DNA of 64,000 bases, taken from the NCBI RefSeq assembly GCF_022682495.2, contig NC_071395.1, forward strand, positions 56,683,242 to 56,747,241, read 5' to 3'. Positions 1 to 12,200 of this stretch are shown here, piece after piece; the stretch's first letter is position 1; the number at the start of each line of letters is the position of its first letter. The stretch is from Desmodus rotundus (taxonomy: Eukaryota; Chordata; Mammalia; Chiroptera; Phyllostomidae). A program made the translations under genes and the position numbers. The notes beneath the pieces are model-generated. The model was not told where the DNA came from. It saw nothing but the letters and a program-made list of their open reading frames with translations, and did no database searches.

Positions 1-200
1 AGTTGCAAAATCTTTCCTGCATAACGTCAAGGACCCACACACTTCAGCCATCCTGAGATAGACCCCCACCCCTGGGGCTAGATTCCCTAGTCCTGTAACA
101 ATGGGAGAAGTACCACTTTTGGCAATTTACACAAAGGCATCCTACGTCATAGCAAGGGGGGGTCCTGCCCCTTTGGGAGAGCTTAAATACTTTGTAACTA
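1..200. other. Unassigned sequence
   Basis: No repeat family, coding pattern or RNA gene is recognised here. It is probably old intergenic DNA flanking the Tigger-like element that follows. Confidence 0.4.
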
Positions 201-563
201 CAGTTAACCCTTGAACAACACAGACATTAGAGGCGCCAACCTCCCCCTGTAGTTGAAAATCTGCACATAACCTTTGAATCCCTCAAAACCTAAGTACTAA
301 TAGCCTACTGTGGACAGGAAGGCTTACCAATAACATAAACAGTCAATAAACACATATTTCACATGTTCTATGTACTATATACTGTATCTTATAATAAAGT
401 AAGGTGGAGAAAACAAAATGTTATTAAGAAAATCATACTAGTAGTCTGCAAGATTTTTTCAGATTGTCCCAAATCTCCACAACCCTTTTCAATATACTTA
501 TTGAAAAAAACCCACATGTAAGTGGCCCTGCACCATTCAGGGCTGTTGTCCGAGGGCCAGCTA
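201..563. mobile_element. Tigger-like non-autonomous DNA transposon
   Basis: The left end begins cagttaacccttgaacaac directly after a TA dinucleotide. The right end, around 541-563, is a decayed reverse complement of it (gttgtccgagggccagct) next to another TA. The AT-rich interior, with repeated ata/tat steps and an AATAAA-like stretch, resembles the internally deleted pogo/Tigger derivatives common in eutherian genomes. TA target duplication and terminal inverted repeats support a TcMar-type cut-and-paste element. There is no transposase frame, so it is an immobile fossil. Confidence 0.6.
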
Positions 564-1155
564 TGCTTATAGATATGACCATGAGCTGCTGCTATGTTGA
601 CACCTCCACAGGCCCTGCTGACGTCCACTGTGGGCCCTTACATGTCGGTCTCGGGACATTTCTCTGTTCCCAGAGGTCAGTCTTTCCCCACTCCAGCCCC
701 ACCATGCCCACCTGCTCACCTGTGCCTGTGTTTTGTAGTTCAGGGGCAGTTTCCTGGCGAAAATGCTCTTTAATTTGCCCTGGAAGAGAGAAGGCAAGGA
801 CAGGAGAGGGGACTTTGCAAGTAACAATGCCCTTCACAGCCTGAACCCTGCCCCAGCCCTGCCCTCTGACCAGGTCACCTTACACCTCCTCTTGGGAAAT
901 GCCATCTGCTTTCTTCATTCCTTCACCCTGTTCACAGCTGATTCTCCATGAGACACTGAGGTATCTCTGTCATGGAGAATCTGTGCCCAGAGATAAGAGC
1001 CTCTGTGATCTGGGTGCCAGCTGAGTGGCATTGGATCTTGCAAGTCAGCCTCAGCCAACACCACTGATGGGAGATAATGTCATTGGCAAATATTGACTGA
1101 GGCTTCCACAGGTGAAGCTGGCAGCAGGGCATGAAGATGCAATTTTATTTTCATT
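564..1155. other. Single-copy-like non-coding stretch
   Basis: Moderate GC, no repeat recognised. Several short frames overlap on both strands but none shows a domain, a good start context or splice-site support, so I call no gene. Confidence 0.4.
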
Positions 1156-1172
1156 AAAAAAAAAGAAATCTT

Positions 1173-1377
1173 TTTTAAAAAAAATATTTTATTTATTTAT
1201 TTTTAGAGAGAGGGGAAGGGAAGGAGAGCGGGAGAGAAAAATCAATGTGTGGTTGCCTCTTGCACACTCCCTACTGACCTGGCCCACAACCCAGGTATCG
1301 AACCAGTCTGGGAATCGAACCAGTGACCCTTTGGTTCTCAGGCCAGCACTCAACCCACTAAGCCACACCAGCCGGGG
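1173..1377 (-). mobile_element. Ves SINE (bat tRNA-derived)
   Basis: On the minus strand it reads as a Ves SINE: the tRNA-like head with box A and B-like segments (reverse of ccactaagccacaccagcc at the right end), the aacccaggta block, then a pyrimidine-rich tail ending in the aaataaataaataaaat A-rich end. It is flanked by an A-rich duplication, about aaaaaaagaaatctt left and aaaaaaatgaaatctt right, so it inserted by target-primed reverse transcription. Confidence 0.85.
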
Positions 1378-1396
1378 CAAAAAAATGAAATCTTTA

Positions 1397-2535
1397 TTGT
1401 ATATTTTTCCCATTGCCATTTAATCCCCTTATACCCTCCTCCCCACCCCCACAATCACCACACTATTTTCCATGTCCATGAGTCCTTTTCCCTTTTGCTC
1501 AATCCCTCTACTCCCTCACCTGCCCCATGGCTGTCATCTGCTCTCCATCTATGAGCCTGTCCCCATTTGCCTTGTGAGTTCACTTTGTTCATTAGATTCC
1601 ACATATGAGTGAAATCATATGGTATTTGTCTTTCTCTGACTGGCTTATTTTACTTAGTGTAATGTTCTCCAGGTCCACCCGTGCTGTCACAAAGGGTAAA
1701 ACTTTCTTCTTTTTCTTAAAGATTTTATCTATTGATTTTTAGAGAGAAGGGAAGGAAGGGAGAAGGAGAGAAACATTGATTTGCAAGAGATATATTGATC
1801 GGTTGCCTCTCACACACCCCCAGTTGGGGACCTGGCCCACAACCCAGGCATGTGCCCTGACTGGGAATCAAACCAGCGAACTTTCAGTTTGCAGGCCGGC
1901 ACTCAGTCCACTGAGCCACATCAGCCAGGGCAAAACTATTTTTCTTTCTTACTGCTAAGTAGTATTCCATTGTGTAAATATCCCGTAGTTGTTTTATCCA
2001 CTCATCTACTGATGAACACTTGGGCTGCTTCTATATCTTGGCAATTGTAAATAACGCTGCAATGAACATAAAGGTGTATGTGTTCTTTCAAATTAGTGTT
2101 TTGGGTTCTTTTGGATATATTCCCAGAAGTGGTATCACTGGGTCAAAAGGAAGCTACATTTTTAAATTTTTGAGGTACCTCCATACTTTCCACAGTGGAT
2201 GAACCAGTCTGCATCCCCCAACAGTGCATGAGGGTTCCCTTTTCTCCACACCCTCACCAGCATTGTTGTTTGTTGATTTATTAATGATGGCCATTCTGAC
2301 AGGTCTGAGATGATATCTCATTGGGGTTTTAATTTGCATTTCTCTGATGATTAGTGATGTTGAGCATCTTTTCATATACCTATTGGCCATCTGTATGTCC
2401 CCTTTGGAGAAGTGTCTATTCAGGCCCTTTGCCCATTTTTAATTGAGTTTGTTTGTTTTTTGGTGTTGAGTTTTGTAAGTCCTTTATAAATTTTGGATAT
2501 TAACCCCTTATCAGATGTATCAGCAAATACATTCT
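1397..2535 (-). pseudogene. L1 3' fragment: ORF2 C-terminus and 3' UTR, decayed
   Basis: The minus strand resembles the end of the intact ORF2 at 9219-13040: the region around 1960-2400 parallels 9355-9760, including the segment coding for the cysteine-rich C-terminus (around 2200-2270) and the IYTMEFY-like block. Stops and frame changes break it everywhere. A Ves SINE splits it at 1715-1932. It is 5'-truncated near 2535. Confidence 0.8.
1715..1932 (-). mobile_element. Ves SINE inside an L1 fragment
   Basis: Minus-strand Ves SINE with the ctgagccacatcagccaggg head at its right end and a short A-rich tail at the left. The flanks aaaactttcttctttttc (left) and aaaactatttttctttctt (right) look like a diverged target duplication inside L1 sequence, so the SINE is younger than the L1 piece. 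Confidence 0.85.
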
Positions 2536-2872
2536 GGAAGACACAATTTTTAAGTGTCCAGTTCAGGGACATTAAGTACATTCACAGTGCTGTGCAACCA
2601 TCCCCACCATGAATCTCCAGAACTTCATCTTCCCGAACTGGAACCCCACCCCCACTAAACACTAATTCCCCCTCCCCCTTCTCCAGCCCCTGGCTCCCAC
2701 CAAATACTTTCTGTCTCTTAATCTGACTCCTCCAGGAACCTCATTAAGTCCAATCACACAGTATCTATCTTTTAGTGTCTATTTTATTTCACTGAGCATA
2801 ATGTCCCCAAGGTTCAACCATGTCAGCATCTCCTTCTTTTTGAAGGCTGAATAATCTTCCATCATATGGATG

Positions 2873-2878
2873 GACCAC
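2873..2878. repeat. 6-bp target-site duplication, left copy
   Basis: gaccac at 2873-2878 pairs with gaccgc at 3725-3730, one mismatch, immediately outside the TG...CA ends of the LTR. Confidence 0.6.
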
Positions 2879-3724
2879 TGTTGGGGGGCTCCACCCTCAG
2901 GGCCCCCCCCCCCCGCCACAGTCCACCACAGATGAGAATAAGTCTACCAAGACATATCTGCTTGGGGAGGAAAGGTTGCCGATCGCTCAAAGGAGAAGGG
3001 CCGGGAACCTGTTCCTGAATAGGCTTTGATTGGGTTTAACTTGCATAGGAATACAGGGCCTATATACGTAAAGCTCATCAATCATTGTCAGGCAGAAATG
3101 ATCAAATAATAGATAACATTCGAAGAACTCTGAGGGCTTATTCTGAGTCAGGGTCAGATAGTTAAAGGGCCATAAAACTTTGGGGAACAAGCTGATTTCA
3201 TGCATGGACCCTTATCATTTAAATTGAGGGTATTAGCAAAGTAGGTTTCATAGGATTTTATGCATTCTTTCTTAGGCCTGATTGACCTAGGGAACCCACC
3301 CTTTTCAGCACAGGGCCACATCCACTTCCAGCATTGTTTCAGGCTTAAGTCAGGGAGGGGAAGTAAGGCAGCCAAGAGATTAGGAGACTTCTTGCATACA
3401 GAATGAGGACTCAGGCTATGTCTAAGTCAAGGGGCGAGGGTCTATCACCCCCTTTTTCTATAGCCCCCCAAGTGCTTCCCTGAGGGCCCCTTTGTGACCA
3501 TGCCTGTCTTAGGTCATCCTTCCTTTGAGGAATCTTACCCGTCATTGGCTAACCGGTCATCTGCCCAGGGCCAAGCAGGATGAGGTGAAAGGGGGCAGAG
3601 GCAGAGCCCCTGCCAGGGAAGATAAGCTTTGTCTCCTAAGTGGCTTATGGTCCCAAGGTCTTTTTACTCAACCCTAGCCACAAGGGGTTACAGTTTCTGA
3701 AACCAGGCAGGGTGGTTCCCAACA
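2879..3724 (-). mobile_element. Solo endogenous retroviral LTR, family U copy 1
   Basis: 846 bp beginning tgttggggggctcc and ending ggttcccaaca, giving TG...CA ends with a short inverted repeat. It shares high similarity with 17506-18292, strongest around 3180-3700. The orientation is minus, judged from the polyadenylation signal in the sister copy. A TATA-like block lies near 3058-3068. A 6-bp target duplication with one mismatch suggests a class II-type integrase. No gag, pol or env remains: it is a recombination product (solo LTR). A poly-C run at about 2900-2914 lies near the 3' end. Confidence 0.75.
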
Positions 3725-3835
3725 GACCGCATTGTATTTATCCATTCATTAATAAACAGACACTTGGGTTGCTTCTATCTTTAGACAATCCTGAATAATG
3801 GTGCAGTGAACATGGGTGTACAAACATCTCTTTTT

Positions 3836-4245
3836 AAATTGAATTTATCAGGGTAACATTGGTTAATAAAATTATATAGGTTTCAGGTGTAAAATTCTAC
3901 GATATATCATCTGTATACTGTATTTTGTGTTCACCATCCAAAGTCAAGTCTCCTTCCATCACCATTTATCCCCCATTTACCTTCTACCTCCTTCCCTTCC
4001 CTCTGATAATCACCATACTGTTGTCTGTGTCTATGAGTTGGGTTTGCTTGGTTTTTTTCTTAATCCCTTTGCCTTCTCAACCTGCCCTCACTCCTCCCCT
4101 CTGACTGTTGCCAGTCTGTTCTCTGTATCTATGAGCCTGTTTCTATTTTGTTTCTTATTTGATTTTTTCATTAGATTATACATATAAGTGAAATCATATA
4201 GTACTTGTTTTTCTCTGACTGGCTTATTTCACTTAGCATATAAGC
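3836..4245 (-). pseudogene. L1 3' end fragment
   Basis: Antisense L1 3' UTR: the left end carries a gttaataaaattat-type terminal block, followed by the pyrimidine-rich strand that is characteristic of L1 3' UTRs in this window, up to the gtgaaatcatatagtactt block at the end of ORF2. No frame survives. Confidence 0.65.
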
Positions 4246-4654
4246 CTTTTACTTTATAATAAACTTTTTATTTTTGAATGATTTTAGGTGTACAGAAAAG
4301 TTGCAAAGATAGTATAGAGTTCCTGAATTCTCTCCTCGTAGTTTCAACTAAATGTTAACATTTTACAAAACCATCCCTTGTTTTTGAAATATATGGTGGA
4401 TGTTGGATAGCTTTCCAAATCAGCCAACAGAGATGTTCTGTCTCAGAAATTGACTGCTCAGATTTAATTCCTGGCTCTGTCCCTTCTCTCTCTGTGACTC
4501 TGTTAGTGTAGGTAACTAGCAAAGGGAATCAGACATTATTAAGCGTAATAAACTGGGGAGCATTAGCCTGCTTGCTTTTCCAGGAAGTGACAGCTTCACA
4601 CACTCCCCAGGGAACCACCTTCCCATTCTCACAGATGACTGGGAGAAGTGATAG
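4246..4654. other. Old L1-like and unassigned sequence
   Basis: 4250-4390 resembles an ancient L1 3' UTR (acagaaaagttgcaaagata). The remainder to about 4650 has a faint MIR-like piece near 4455-4510 and nothing else I can assign. Confidence 0.35.
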
Positions 4655-5150
4655 AGTAATAAAGGGGGAGGTGAGCACATGACCAGTAGGAGCCAAGATG
4701 GTGACCACAGAGGCCTTTCAGTCTAGCCTGGGAAAGGATCAGTTTAAATAAAAGACACAACCTTGGAAGATCTAGAAGATATTGGTAGATTGGTTGGGGG
4801 AGGTTAATTGGTTATTTTGAAAAAGCTCCTGGTCCTTCTCAAGCCTGAGGTACTATAATGCCAGGAAACACAGCCCTTCTTTCTCTTGCCCAGTAACATG
4901 TGCACCCAGGCAGGTCCAGCAGACATGTGGGCCCATGATGGACCACACGGGTTCCAAAGGACTGAGCTTGAATATGAAACAGAAACTGTGGACACTGGCA
5001 TTTGTTTTGGCCTCACTGAAGACAGGGTTGGATTTTTTCCATGGAATAACAGATGGAGATGGGACACTGGGAGCCCAGGGACAGCCTTCTGTTTCCACAC
5101 AAATAAATCTTGCCACACCACAGTTTCCCATGTGTGGGTCCATAAAATAC
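4655..5150 (+). mobile_element. Solo or partial LTR, family X copy 1
   Basis: Shares blocks with the LTR at 30584-31550: gaggcctttcagtctagcc, the ttattttgaaaaagctcctgg U3 block and the tccaaaggact block, ending near an AATAAA signal around 5101-5107. Boundaries are approximate because the ends are diverged and no target duplication was found. Non-coding. Confidence 0.55.
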
Positions 5151-5204
5151 TTTTCTCATGATCCTGTGAAAGAGCCCTACTTCCACCAGGAACAGCTCCA
5201 GGCA

Positions 5205-5335
5205 GGTCATTTAACCCATCAATGCTGACTCAGTTCCCTTCCTCACCCTAAAATGGGGAGAATTACAACACATACTTCCTACATCTAAATGTGATGAGTG
5301 TTTCAATCCACATAAAGGAGAAAGCCTACCACAGC
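5205..5335 (+). repeat. MIR-like SINE fragment
   Basis: caggtcatttaacccatc, then cctaaaatggggagaatta, is the recognisable 3' half of a MIR. It is ancient and non-functional. Confidence 0.5.
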
Positions 5336-5401
5336 ACAGTGCTTTCACGAGAGCATCCTGACATGACTTCTTCCCCATGACAGCCATACATTTTGTGGAG
5401 G

Positions 5402-6213
5402 TGTTACAGAACCAAAGTGGGGGTTCTGTTGCCTGCCACCACTGATAGGCAAACTCTAGAGGCAGAGGCTGGTGAGAAAGGAAAGAGGTTTTTATTCAGA
5501 TACTGCATGATCTGGGAGAATGGCAGACTCTTGTCTCAAAGCCCATTCCCTCCAGGAAACCCGGAGAAAGCCCAGCTGTCCCCAGCCAGACCAAAACCAA
5601 AGGCATCATCCAGGGTTCCTTCTCCCATTTAAAGTAGCATCCTTTGGGATCCACAGGCAGCTGCTGAATGGTCATCCAGGTAGATCAGCTTGTTCCCAGC
5701 TGCTTTCTGGCTTCAGGCTCCTTACTGGAACCCATGTGTGGGGCAGGCACCACCATGGGCCATGCACTTCTAGGGTCACAAGGTCCCATGAACAAACTGG
5801 CCAGTGCGTTCACCAGGTGGGCAAGAGAGCATCCCTTCCTTCCTCTGGGTTTATATTAGTTTAGGGTGTGGGATGGACCAGGTGCTTTCTCAGAATGCCC
5901 AATTAACTTCCCAATCATCTGCACATCCCAGGTAGGTCCACCAATGCCTTCTTTTCCATGGACTAGACTGACAGTCCTCTTTGTTCCAGCATCTTCCCCT
6001 GCCACCATTCTGACCTCTATGGTGTGGCTGCCTTCCCTGGTACCACCCCCAATCGGGTACCAGAATGGGGTAGGAGGGGTTTTCCCCTATCCAATTATCT
6101 TGCTAGCCTTGCACACGCTCAGTGTAATACTTCCTCCTGTCACCATCTTTCCCGGGGGTAGCAGAGACTCTCATGGTGCTCTTTTAACTGTGTACCTGCC
6201 ATGCCATAGTTCC
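5402..6213 (-). mobile_element. Solo LTR, family X copy 2
   Basis: On the minus strand it ends ...ggttctgtaaca at 5402. It carries an AATAAA signal (reverse of tttattcag, near 5489) and a U3 block with ctaatataaa around 5855 that can serve as a TATA box, next to the gagaaagcacctggtccatcc block also seen at about 4815 and 30890. The U3 5' part matches 30600-30730. Length is about 810 bp, with no internal viral genes next to it. Confidence 0.65.
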
Positions 6214-8925
6214 CACATGCAGTGAGTTGCCCATACTCAATGCCCACTGACAGGATAAAGGGACCCTGGAAACCCCACCCAGCCTCTCAGGCAGTGCCAA
6301 GGATGGCCCTAGAGGGAGGGCCAGGGGATCTGCCACCAGAAGCAGGCTGCTCTGAGCTGGGGGCAGAGAAGAGGCCCCTCTTTTGCCCACCTTCAGCCTG
6401 CTCCCTGCAGTCCAGAAAGGAGTCTATTTGTTTTGAGGGGCCACTGATTTTATTTAACTGGCCCATGATGGACAGACATTTAGGTTTTGCTACCACAAAT
6501 AATGCAGCTGAGAATCACATCACATGAATTTCCTTGCATGTGCAAGTTCATCTACGAGATGTGTCTTCCCAAAATTGTATGGCTGAAACAAAGGGAATAC
6601 CCATTTTACAGTCACACAGGGTTGGCCTCTTGCAAGGCTGTTTCCAGGGCTGGACCACACTTGCAATGACTGTGTGTGGTCTCAAACTTTGATCTTTGCC
6701 CATCCAATACCAGAAGGATAAGGAGGGGAATTGACCTTGAGGTAGACAGAGGAGGAGGCACTAGCCTGGGGACAAGTGAGGGTCAGTGTACAGGGGAAGC
6801 AGGTGGCCTGCATGTGTGGTGCCTAAGACCACCACCATCATTATTAGGCAAGGAATGAGTGAATCATCCCATAAGCCAGTGAGTTCAGCTCACAAAGGGC
6901 TTTGTGTCTCCAGCAAAGATGTGTGAACTCTCTTCAAGGATGTAGGGAAGCCTTGGGACTCTAAGCAGGGATGTTCAATCCCATCCTGCCTGTCTCAGAG
7001 CTCTCTCTCTGGCTGCTGGTGACAGGTGAGGATGGGGATAGGGATAGGCACCATGCAGGAAGCTGATTCAAAACTGCAAACTGATGTTGAGTGTCTGGAT
7101 CCCCAGGGACTGTGTGTTCTCTGGGGCAGGGACTGTGTCTGTCCTAGCCACTGCAGTGGCCCCACAAATGTGACCTAAGGGTTAGTGAATGGAGGGGCTG
7201 ATAAGCGACAAAATGAATGAAAGCATGCAACACTGGGGGTGGTGCAAGGAGGGGGCTTTTGAGAATTATTAAAGAGGTAACACCATCAGAGCTGGATGGT
7301 CAACAGGCTACAGGGGATGAGGGGGGAAGGTGGCAACAGAGATAATACCAAGTCACATGTGGATGGGGGGACGAACTGGCGATCAAGTCTGAGAACACGT
7401 CTAGGAAGAGCAGGTGGGCATAGGCTCCCTGAGAAGCCCATGCTACAGATGGAGAGGAGTGGGAGACAGGAGACACAGGATGGATGGGATGGCTCAGGAC
7501 CAGGGGACTGCCATAGGGGATAGGTGCATCAGTATATGGGACAAGACAAGCAGAGTGCCCAGGCAAAAGACTGTATTAATCCTGCCTTTTGAAGTTGTGT
7601 ATTTTCTGATGCTTTGCCATCCTGGGACCTTGCTGATCCTGGAGACAGTGCCCTGCCCAGAGTTAGCTAATTCCTAGAGATAGCAAACAGCTCCCTCGGG
7701 AGTGTCCCTCTCCTCTGCAAACCAGCCAGTGCAACAGCTCACAACCACAACCACCTCATTTATCAAGCTCTGCACCTGGGTCAATAATGCCTCTGCCCTG
7801 CTCACCCCAGGGCCAAGTACTAGGGCAACCTCTGTTCCCCAGAGGTTGTTGAAATTATTCAAAGCCAGTCCTATACTTGGTCCTGTCCTGTCTTGCCTTT
7901 CTCATGGAAAATAAAATCAATGCTCTCACCCACTTTTTCCCCCTCATCCCTCCACCTCCTGTCTCATCCTGGTGCTTCCTCTTGTGGCCAGGTGTAGTGA
8001 AAGCCTCCTACTTCTGCTTCTAGGGGACTGAACATAAACGTCTTCCTTCCTGACAGTCATTTCTGTGTCCACGTGTCTTGTCATGTTTGGTTCAAGCAAA
8101 TTCCGGTACATTTGAAGATGAGAGGATTTCCAGCAACACAGATAGATGGTCAACAGGGCCAGATGCCACAGGAGGTTAGGGCAGCCAAGAGTGCTTTGTG
8201 GCTGCAGGAATAGAGGGTTCCCCACTGAGATAGATAGGTTGATGGTGGTGTGTGGAGAGCCTGTGTCATCTCTGCCTGGGAAATGAGCCCAAGGTTAATG
8301 CTGACAGGAAGGAAACTGTGGACAGCTGAAGGGTACTAGTTTGGAGAAGCATATTGGTTTTGGGTCTGCAGTGGAAGAAATGCTGACAGACTGTGGGAGC
8401 ATGGTGAGATTTTGGGGGGATACTGGGGTGAGCAAAAGGGAGAGGAGCTGGTTAGGCAGAGGACTGGGGGCTCAGCTGACTCACACTGTGCCCCTTGGAG
8501 CAGGCATGGGACAGTTGGCAGCATCAGGCAAGGTGTGGCTAGAAGGGATGGGCAGAAGGGTCAAACGTGGTGGGCAAACAGGGGTCAAAGGTGGACGGGA
8601 AAGAGGGGTCATGGGGACACCTGAGATTGGATGGGGAGAGAAGGGTGTGGAGATGGGAGAGCGAAAGCACAAGGGTTGTGGACAGAGAGATAATGACGAC
8701 CACGATGATGATGATGGTGGTGGTGGTGGCAGTGGCAGTTGTCACGGCAGCTAATGTTTACCAAAGCCCTCTTCTGTGCCAAACCATAAATTTATAATGT
8801 CACACAGAACAGCTGCATAATTTGCGGGGCCATTGTAAAAAAAAAAAAAAAAAAAAAAGGAAATACAAAGCTTTTCCTTTTTTTCCCTCATCTCTTTCTC
8901 TCAACTGGTATTTTCCGTTTCCTGT
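6214..8925. other. Mostly single-copy sequence, no gene called
   Basis: Contains a diverged L1 piece (about 6430-6640), an L2 end (about 7100-7205) and a short ATG/GTG-rich triplet run at 8697-8745 that creates artificial valine and aspartate frames. A 20-plus A-run at about 8838-8858 precedes the L1 insertion site. Reading frames here are below 140 codons and show no domain or exon support. Confidence 0.5.
7100..7205 (+). repeat. L2 3' end fragment
   Basis: The ggggcagggactgtgtctgtcc block followed by a shortened tail is the typical end of an L2 LINE. Old and inactive. Confidence 0.45.
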
Positions 8926-8941
8926 GTCGTCATGTAATTCT
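8926..8941. repeat. 16-bp L1 target-site duplication, left copy
   Basis: gtcgtcatgtaattct, identical to 15758-15773. The last T merges with the poly-T. On the minus strand the pre-insertion junction is TT/AGAA, a good match to the L1 endonuclease preference TT/AAAA. Confidence 0.9.
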
Positions 8942-9218
8942 TTTTTTTTTTTTTTTTTTTTTAAATTTATTTATTGTTATTTAATTACAGTTGTATGCCT
9001 TTTCCCCCATCCCTTCACCCCACCCCAGGTGAACCCACTTCCCTCCCCCCTCTCCACCCTCCCCCTTGGATTTGTTCATGTGTCCTTTATAGTAGTTCCT
9101 GTAATCCCCTCTACCCACTGTCCCCGCCCCCACCCCCCACCCCCGCCCTTGCTATTGTTACATTGTTCTTAACTTCAATGTCTCTGGTTATATTTTGTTT
9201 GCTTTTTCCTTCTATTGC
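8942..9218 (-). other. L1 3' UTR and poly-A tail
   Basis: Between the ORF2 stop and the tail. The minus strand has a run of five G-tracts (plus-strand C-runs at 9122-9148) separated by single bases, a textbook G-quadruplex pattern and a known hallmark of mammalian L1 3' UTRs. An AATAAA signal (within the reverse of tttatttattg, about 8965-8975) lies just upstream of the tail. Confidence 0.85.
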
Positions 9219-12200
9219 TTATGTTCCAGTTAAAGGTGAGATCATATGGTATTTGTCCCTCACTTCCTGGCTTATTTCACTTAGCATAATGCTCTCCAGT
9301 TTCATCCATGCTGTTGCAAAGGGTATAAGCTCCTTCTTTCTCTCTGCTGCGTAGAATTCCATTGTGTAAATATACCATAGTTTTTGGATCCACTCGTTTG
9401 CTGATGGGCACTTCGGTTGCTTCCAGTATTTGGCTATTGTAAATTGTGCTGCTATGAACATTGGGGTGCACAGATTCTTTTGGATTGGTGTTTCAGTGTT
9501 CTTAGGGTATAATCCCAGCAGCGGAATTACTGGGTCAAAGGGCAGTTCCATTTTTAGTTTTCTGAGGAAATTCCATATTGTTTTCCACAGTGGCCTCACC
9601 AGTCTGCATTCCCACCAACAGTGCACGAGGGTTCCCTTTTCTCCGCATCCTCTCCAACATTTGTTTGTGGATTTGTTTATGTTGGCCATTCTGACTGGTG
9701 TGAGATGATACCTCATTGTGGTTTTAATTTGCATCTCTCTGATGGCTAGTGATGCTGAGCATCTTTTCATATGTCTCTGGGCCTTCTGTATGTCTTCCTT
9801 GGAGAAGTGTCTGTTCAAGTCCTTTGCCCATTTTTTAATTGGGTTGTTTGTCTTCCTGGAGTGGAGTCGTGTGAGTTCTTTATATATTTTGGAGATCAGG
9901 CCCTTGTCTGAGGTATCATTGGCAAATATGCTTTCCCATATTGTTGGTTCTCTTTGTAATTTGGTGCTGTTTTCTTTAGCCATGCAGAAGCTTTTTATTT
10001 TGATGAGGTCCCATTTGTTTATTCTTTCCTTTATGTCCCTTGCTTTAGGGGATGTGTCTGTGAGGATGTTGCTGCGTGGAATGTCTGAGATTTTCCTGCC
10101 AATGTTTTCCTCAAGGACTTTTATGGTGTTACGGCTTATATTTAAGTCTTTTATCCATCTTGAGTTTATTTTCGTGTATGGCGTAAGTTGGTGATCGAGT
10201 TTCATTTTTTTGCACGTAGCTGTCCAGATCTCCCAACACCATCTGTTGAAGAGACTGTTTTTGCTCCATTTTATGCTCCTGCCTCCTTTGTCAAATATTA
10301 ATTGATCGTATAGATTTGAGTTTATTTCTGGGCTCTCTATTCTGTTCCATTGGTCTATGAGCCTGTTTTTATGCCAGTACCAGGCTGTTTTGATTACCGT
10401 GGCCTTGTAATACAGTTTGATATCAGGTATTGTGATACCTCCTGCTTTGTCCTTCTTTCTCAAAATTGCTGCTGCTATTCGAGGTCGTTTATGGTTCCAT
10501 ATGAATTTCTGCAATGTTTGTTCTATATCTGTGAAATATGTCATGGGTACTCTAATAGGGATTGCATTGAATCTATAAATTGCTTTGGGTAGTATGGCCA
10601 TTTTGATGATGTTAATTCTTCCAATCCATGAACATGGTACATGCTTCCATTTGTTTGTATCTTCCTTAATTTCTTTCTTCAGTGTTGTGTAGTTTTCTGA
10701 GTACAGGTCTTTTACCTCCTTGGTTAGGTTTATTCCTAGGTACTTTATTTTTCTTGTTGCTATATCGAATGGGATTTTTTTCCTGATTTGTGTTTCTGCA
10801 GTTTCGTTGTTGGTGTACAGGAATGCCTTTGATTTCTGGGTATTGACTCTGTATCCAGCTATTTTGCCAAATTCATTTATTAGGTCGAGTAGTTTTTGAG
10901 TGGAGTCTATAGGGTTTTCCATGTACACTATCATGTCGTCTGCAAACAGTGACAGTTTCATTTCCTCCTTTCCAATTTGGATGCCTTTTATTGCTTTTTC
11001 TTGTCTGATTGCTGTGGCTAGGACTTCCAATACTATGTTGAATAGGAGTGGTGAGAGAGGGCATCCTTGTCTTGTTCCTGATCTTAGTGGGAAAGCTCTA
11101 AGTTTTTGTCCATTGAATGTGATGTTGGCTGTAGGTCTCTCATATATGGCCTTAATTATGTTGAGGACTGCTCCCTTTATTCCCACTTTGCTGAGTGTTT
11201 TTATCAGAAATGGGTGCTGTATCTTATCGAATGCTTTTTCCGCATCTATTGATATGATCATGTGATTTTTGTCTTTGCTGTTGTTGATGTGATGTATTAT
11301 GTTTATTGATTTGCGAATATTGTACCATCCTTGCATCCCTGGGATGAATCCCACTTGGTCATGGTGGATGATCTTTTTAATATATTGCTGGATGCGGTTT
11401 GCTAATATTTTGTTGAGAATTTTAGCGTCTATGTTCATCAGCGATATTGGCCTGAAGTTTTCTTTCTTCATTGTGTCTTTATCTGGTTTTGGGATTAGGA
11501 TGATGTTGGCTTCATAAAAAGAGTTTGGGAGTCTTCCATCAGTTTGGATTTTTTCGAATAGTCTGTGAAGGATAGGGGTTAGTTCTTCCTTAAATGCTTT
11601 GTAGAAATCTCCTGTGAAACCATCTGGTCCAGGGCTTTTGTGTGATGGGAGTTTCTTGATGACTGCTTCAATTTCCTTTGCTGATATTGGTCTGTTCAGG
11701 TTTTCTGCTTCTTCTTCAGTCAGTTTTGGAAGATTATATTTTTCTAGAAATGTGTCCATTTCATCTAGGTTTTCAAATTTCTTAGCATATAGGTCTTCAT
11801 AGTAATTTCTTACGATCCTTTGTATTTCTGTGGTATCAGTTGTAATCTCTCCACTTTCATTTCTAATTCTGTTTATTTGGATCCTCTCTCTTTTCTTCTT
11901 GATAAGCCTACTTAAAGGCTTGTCGATTTTGTTTATCTTTTCAAAGAACCAGCTTCTGGATTCATTGATCCTTACAATTGTGCTTTTAGTCTCTATGTCA
12001 TTTAGTTCTGCTCTGATCTTGGTTATTTCCTTCCTTCTGCTTGCTCTGGGCTGTCTTTGTTGTTGTTCCTCCAGTTCTTGTAGGCGTAGGGTTAGGTTGT
12101 TTGTGTGAACTGTTTCTAACTTCTTAAGGTAGGCCTGTATTGCTATGAACTTCCCTCTCAGGACTGCCTTTGCTGTGTCCCATAGGTTTTGGGTTGTTGT

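Larger units (their letters stand above)
2540..3835 (-). pseudogene. Old L1M-type 3' fragment, split by a solo LTR
   Basis: 2540-2878 and 3731-3835 join into one antisense L1 3' segment (the familiar cacttgggttgcttctat and gtgcagtgaacatgggtgtac blocks lie to the right of the LTR). The LTR at 2879-3724 interrupts it. It is heavily diverged and carries no usable frame. Confidence 0.65.

Noticed and set aside
2987..3375. Minus-strand frames that recur at 17806-17988
   Set aside because: The recurrence comes from the shared LTR, which is non-coding here; no viral gene motif is present.
8697..8745. Valine- and aspartate-rich coding-like run
   Set aside because: Simple ATG/GTG triplet repeat.
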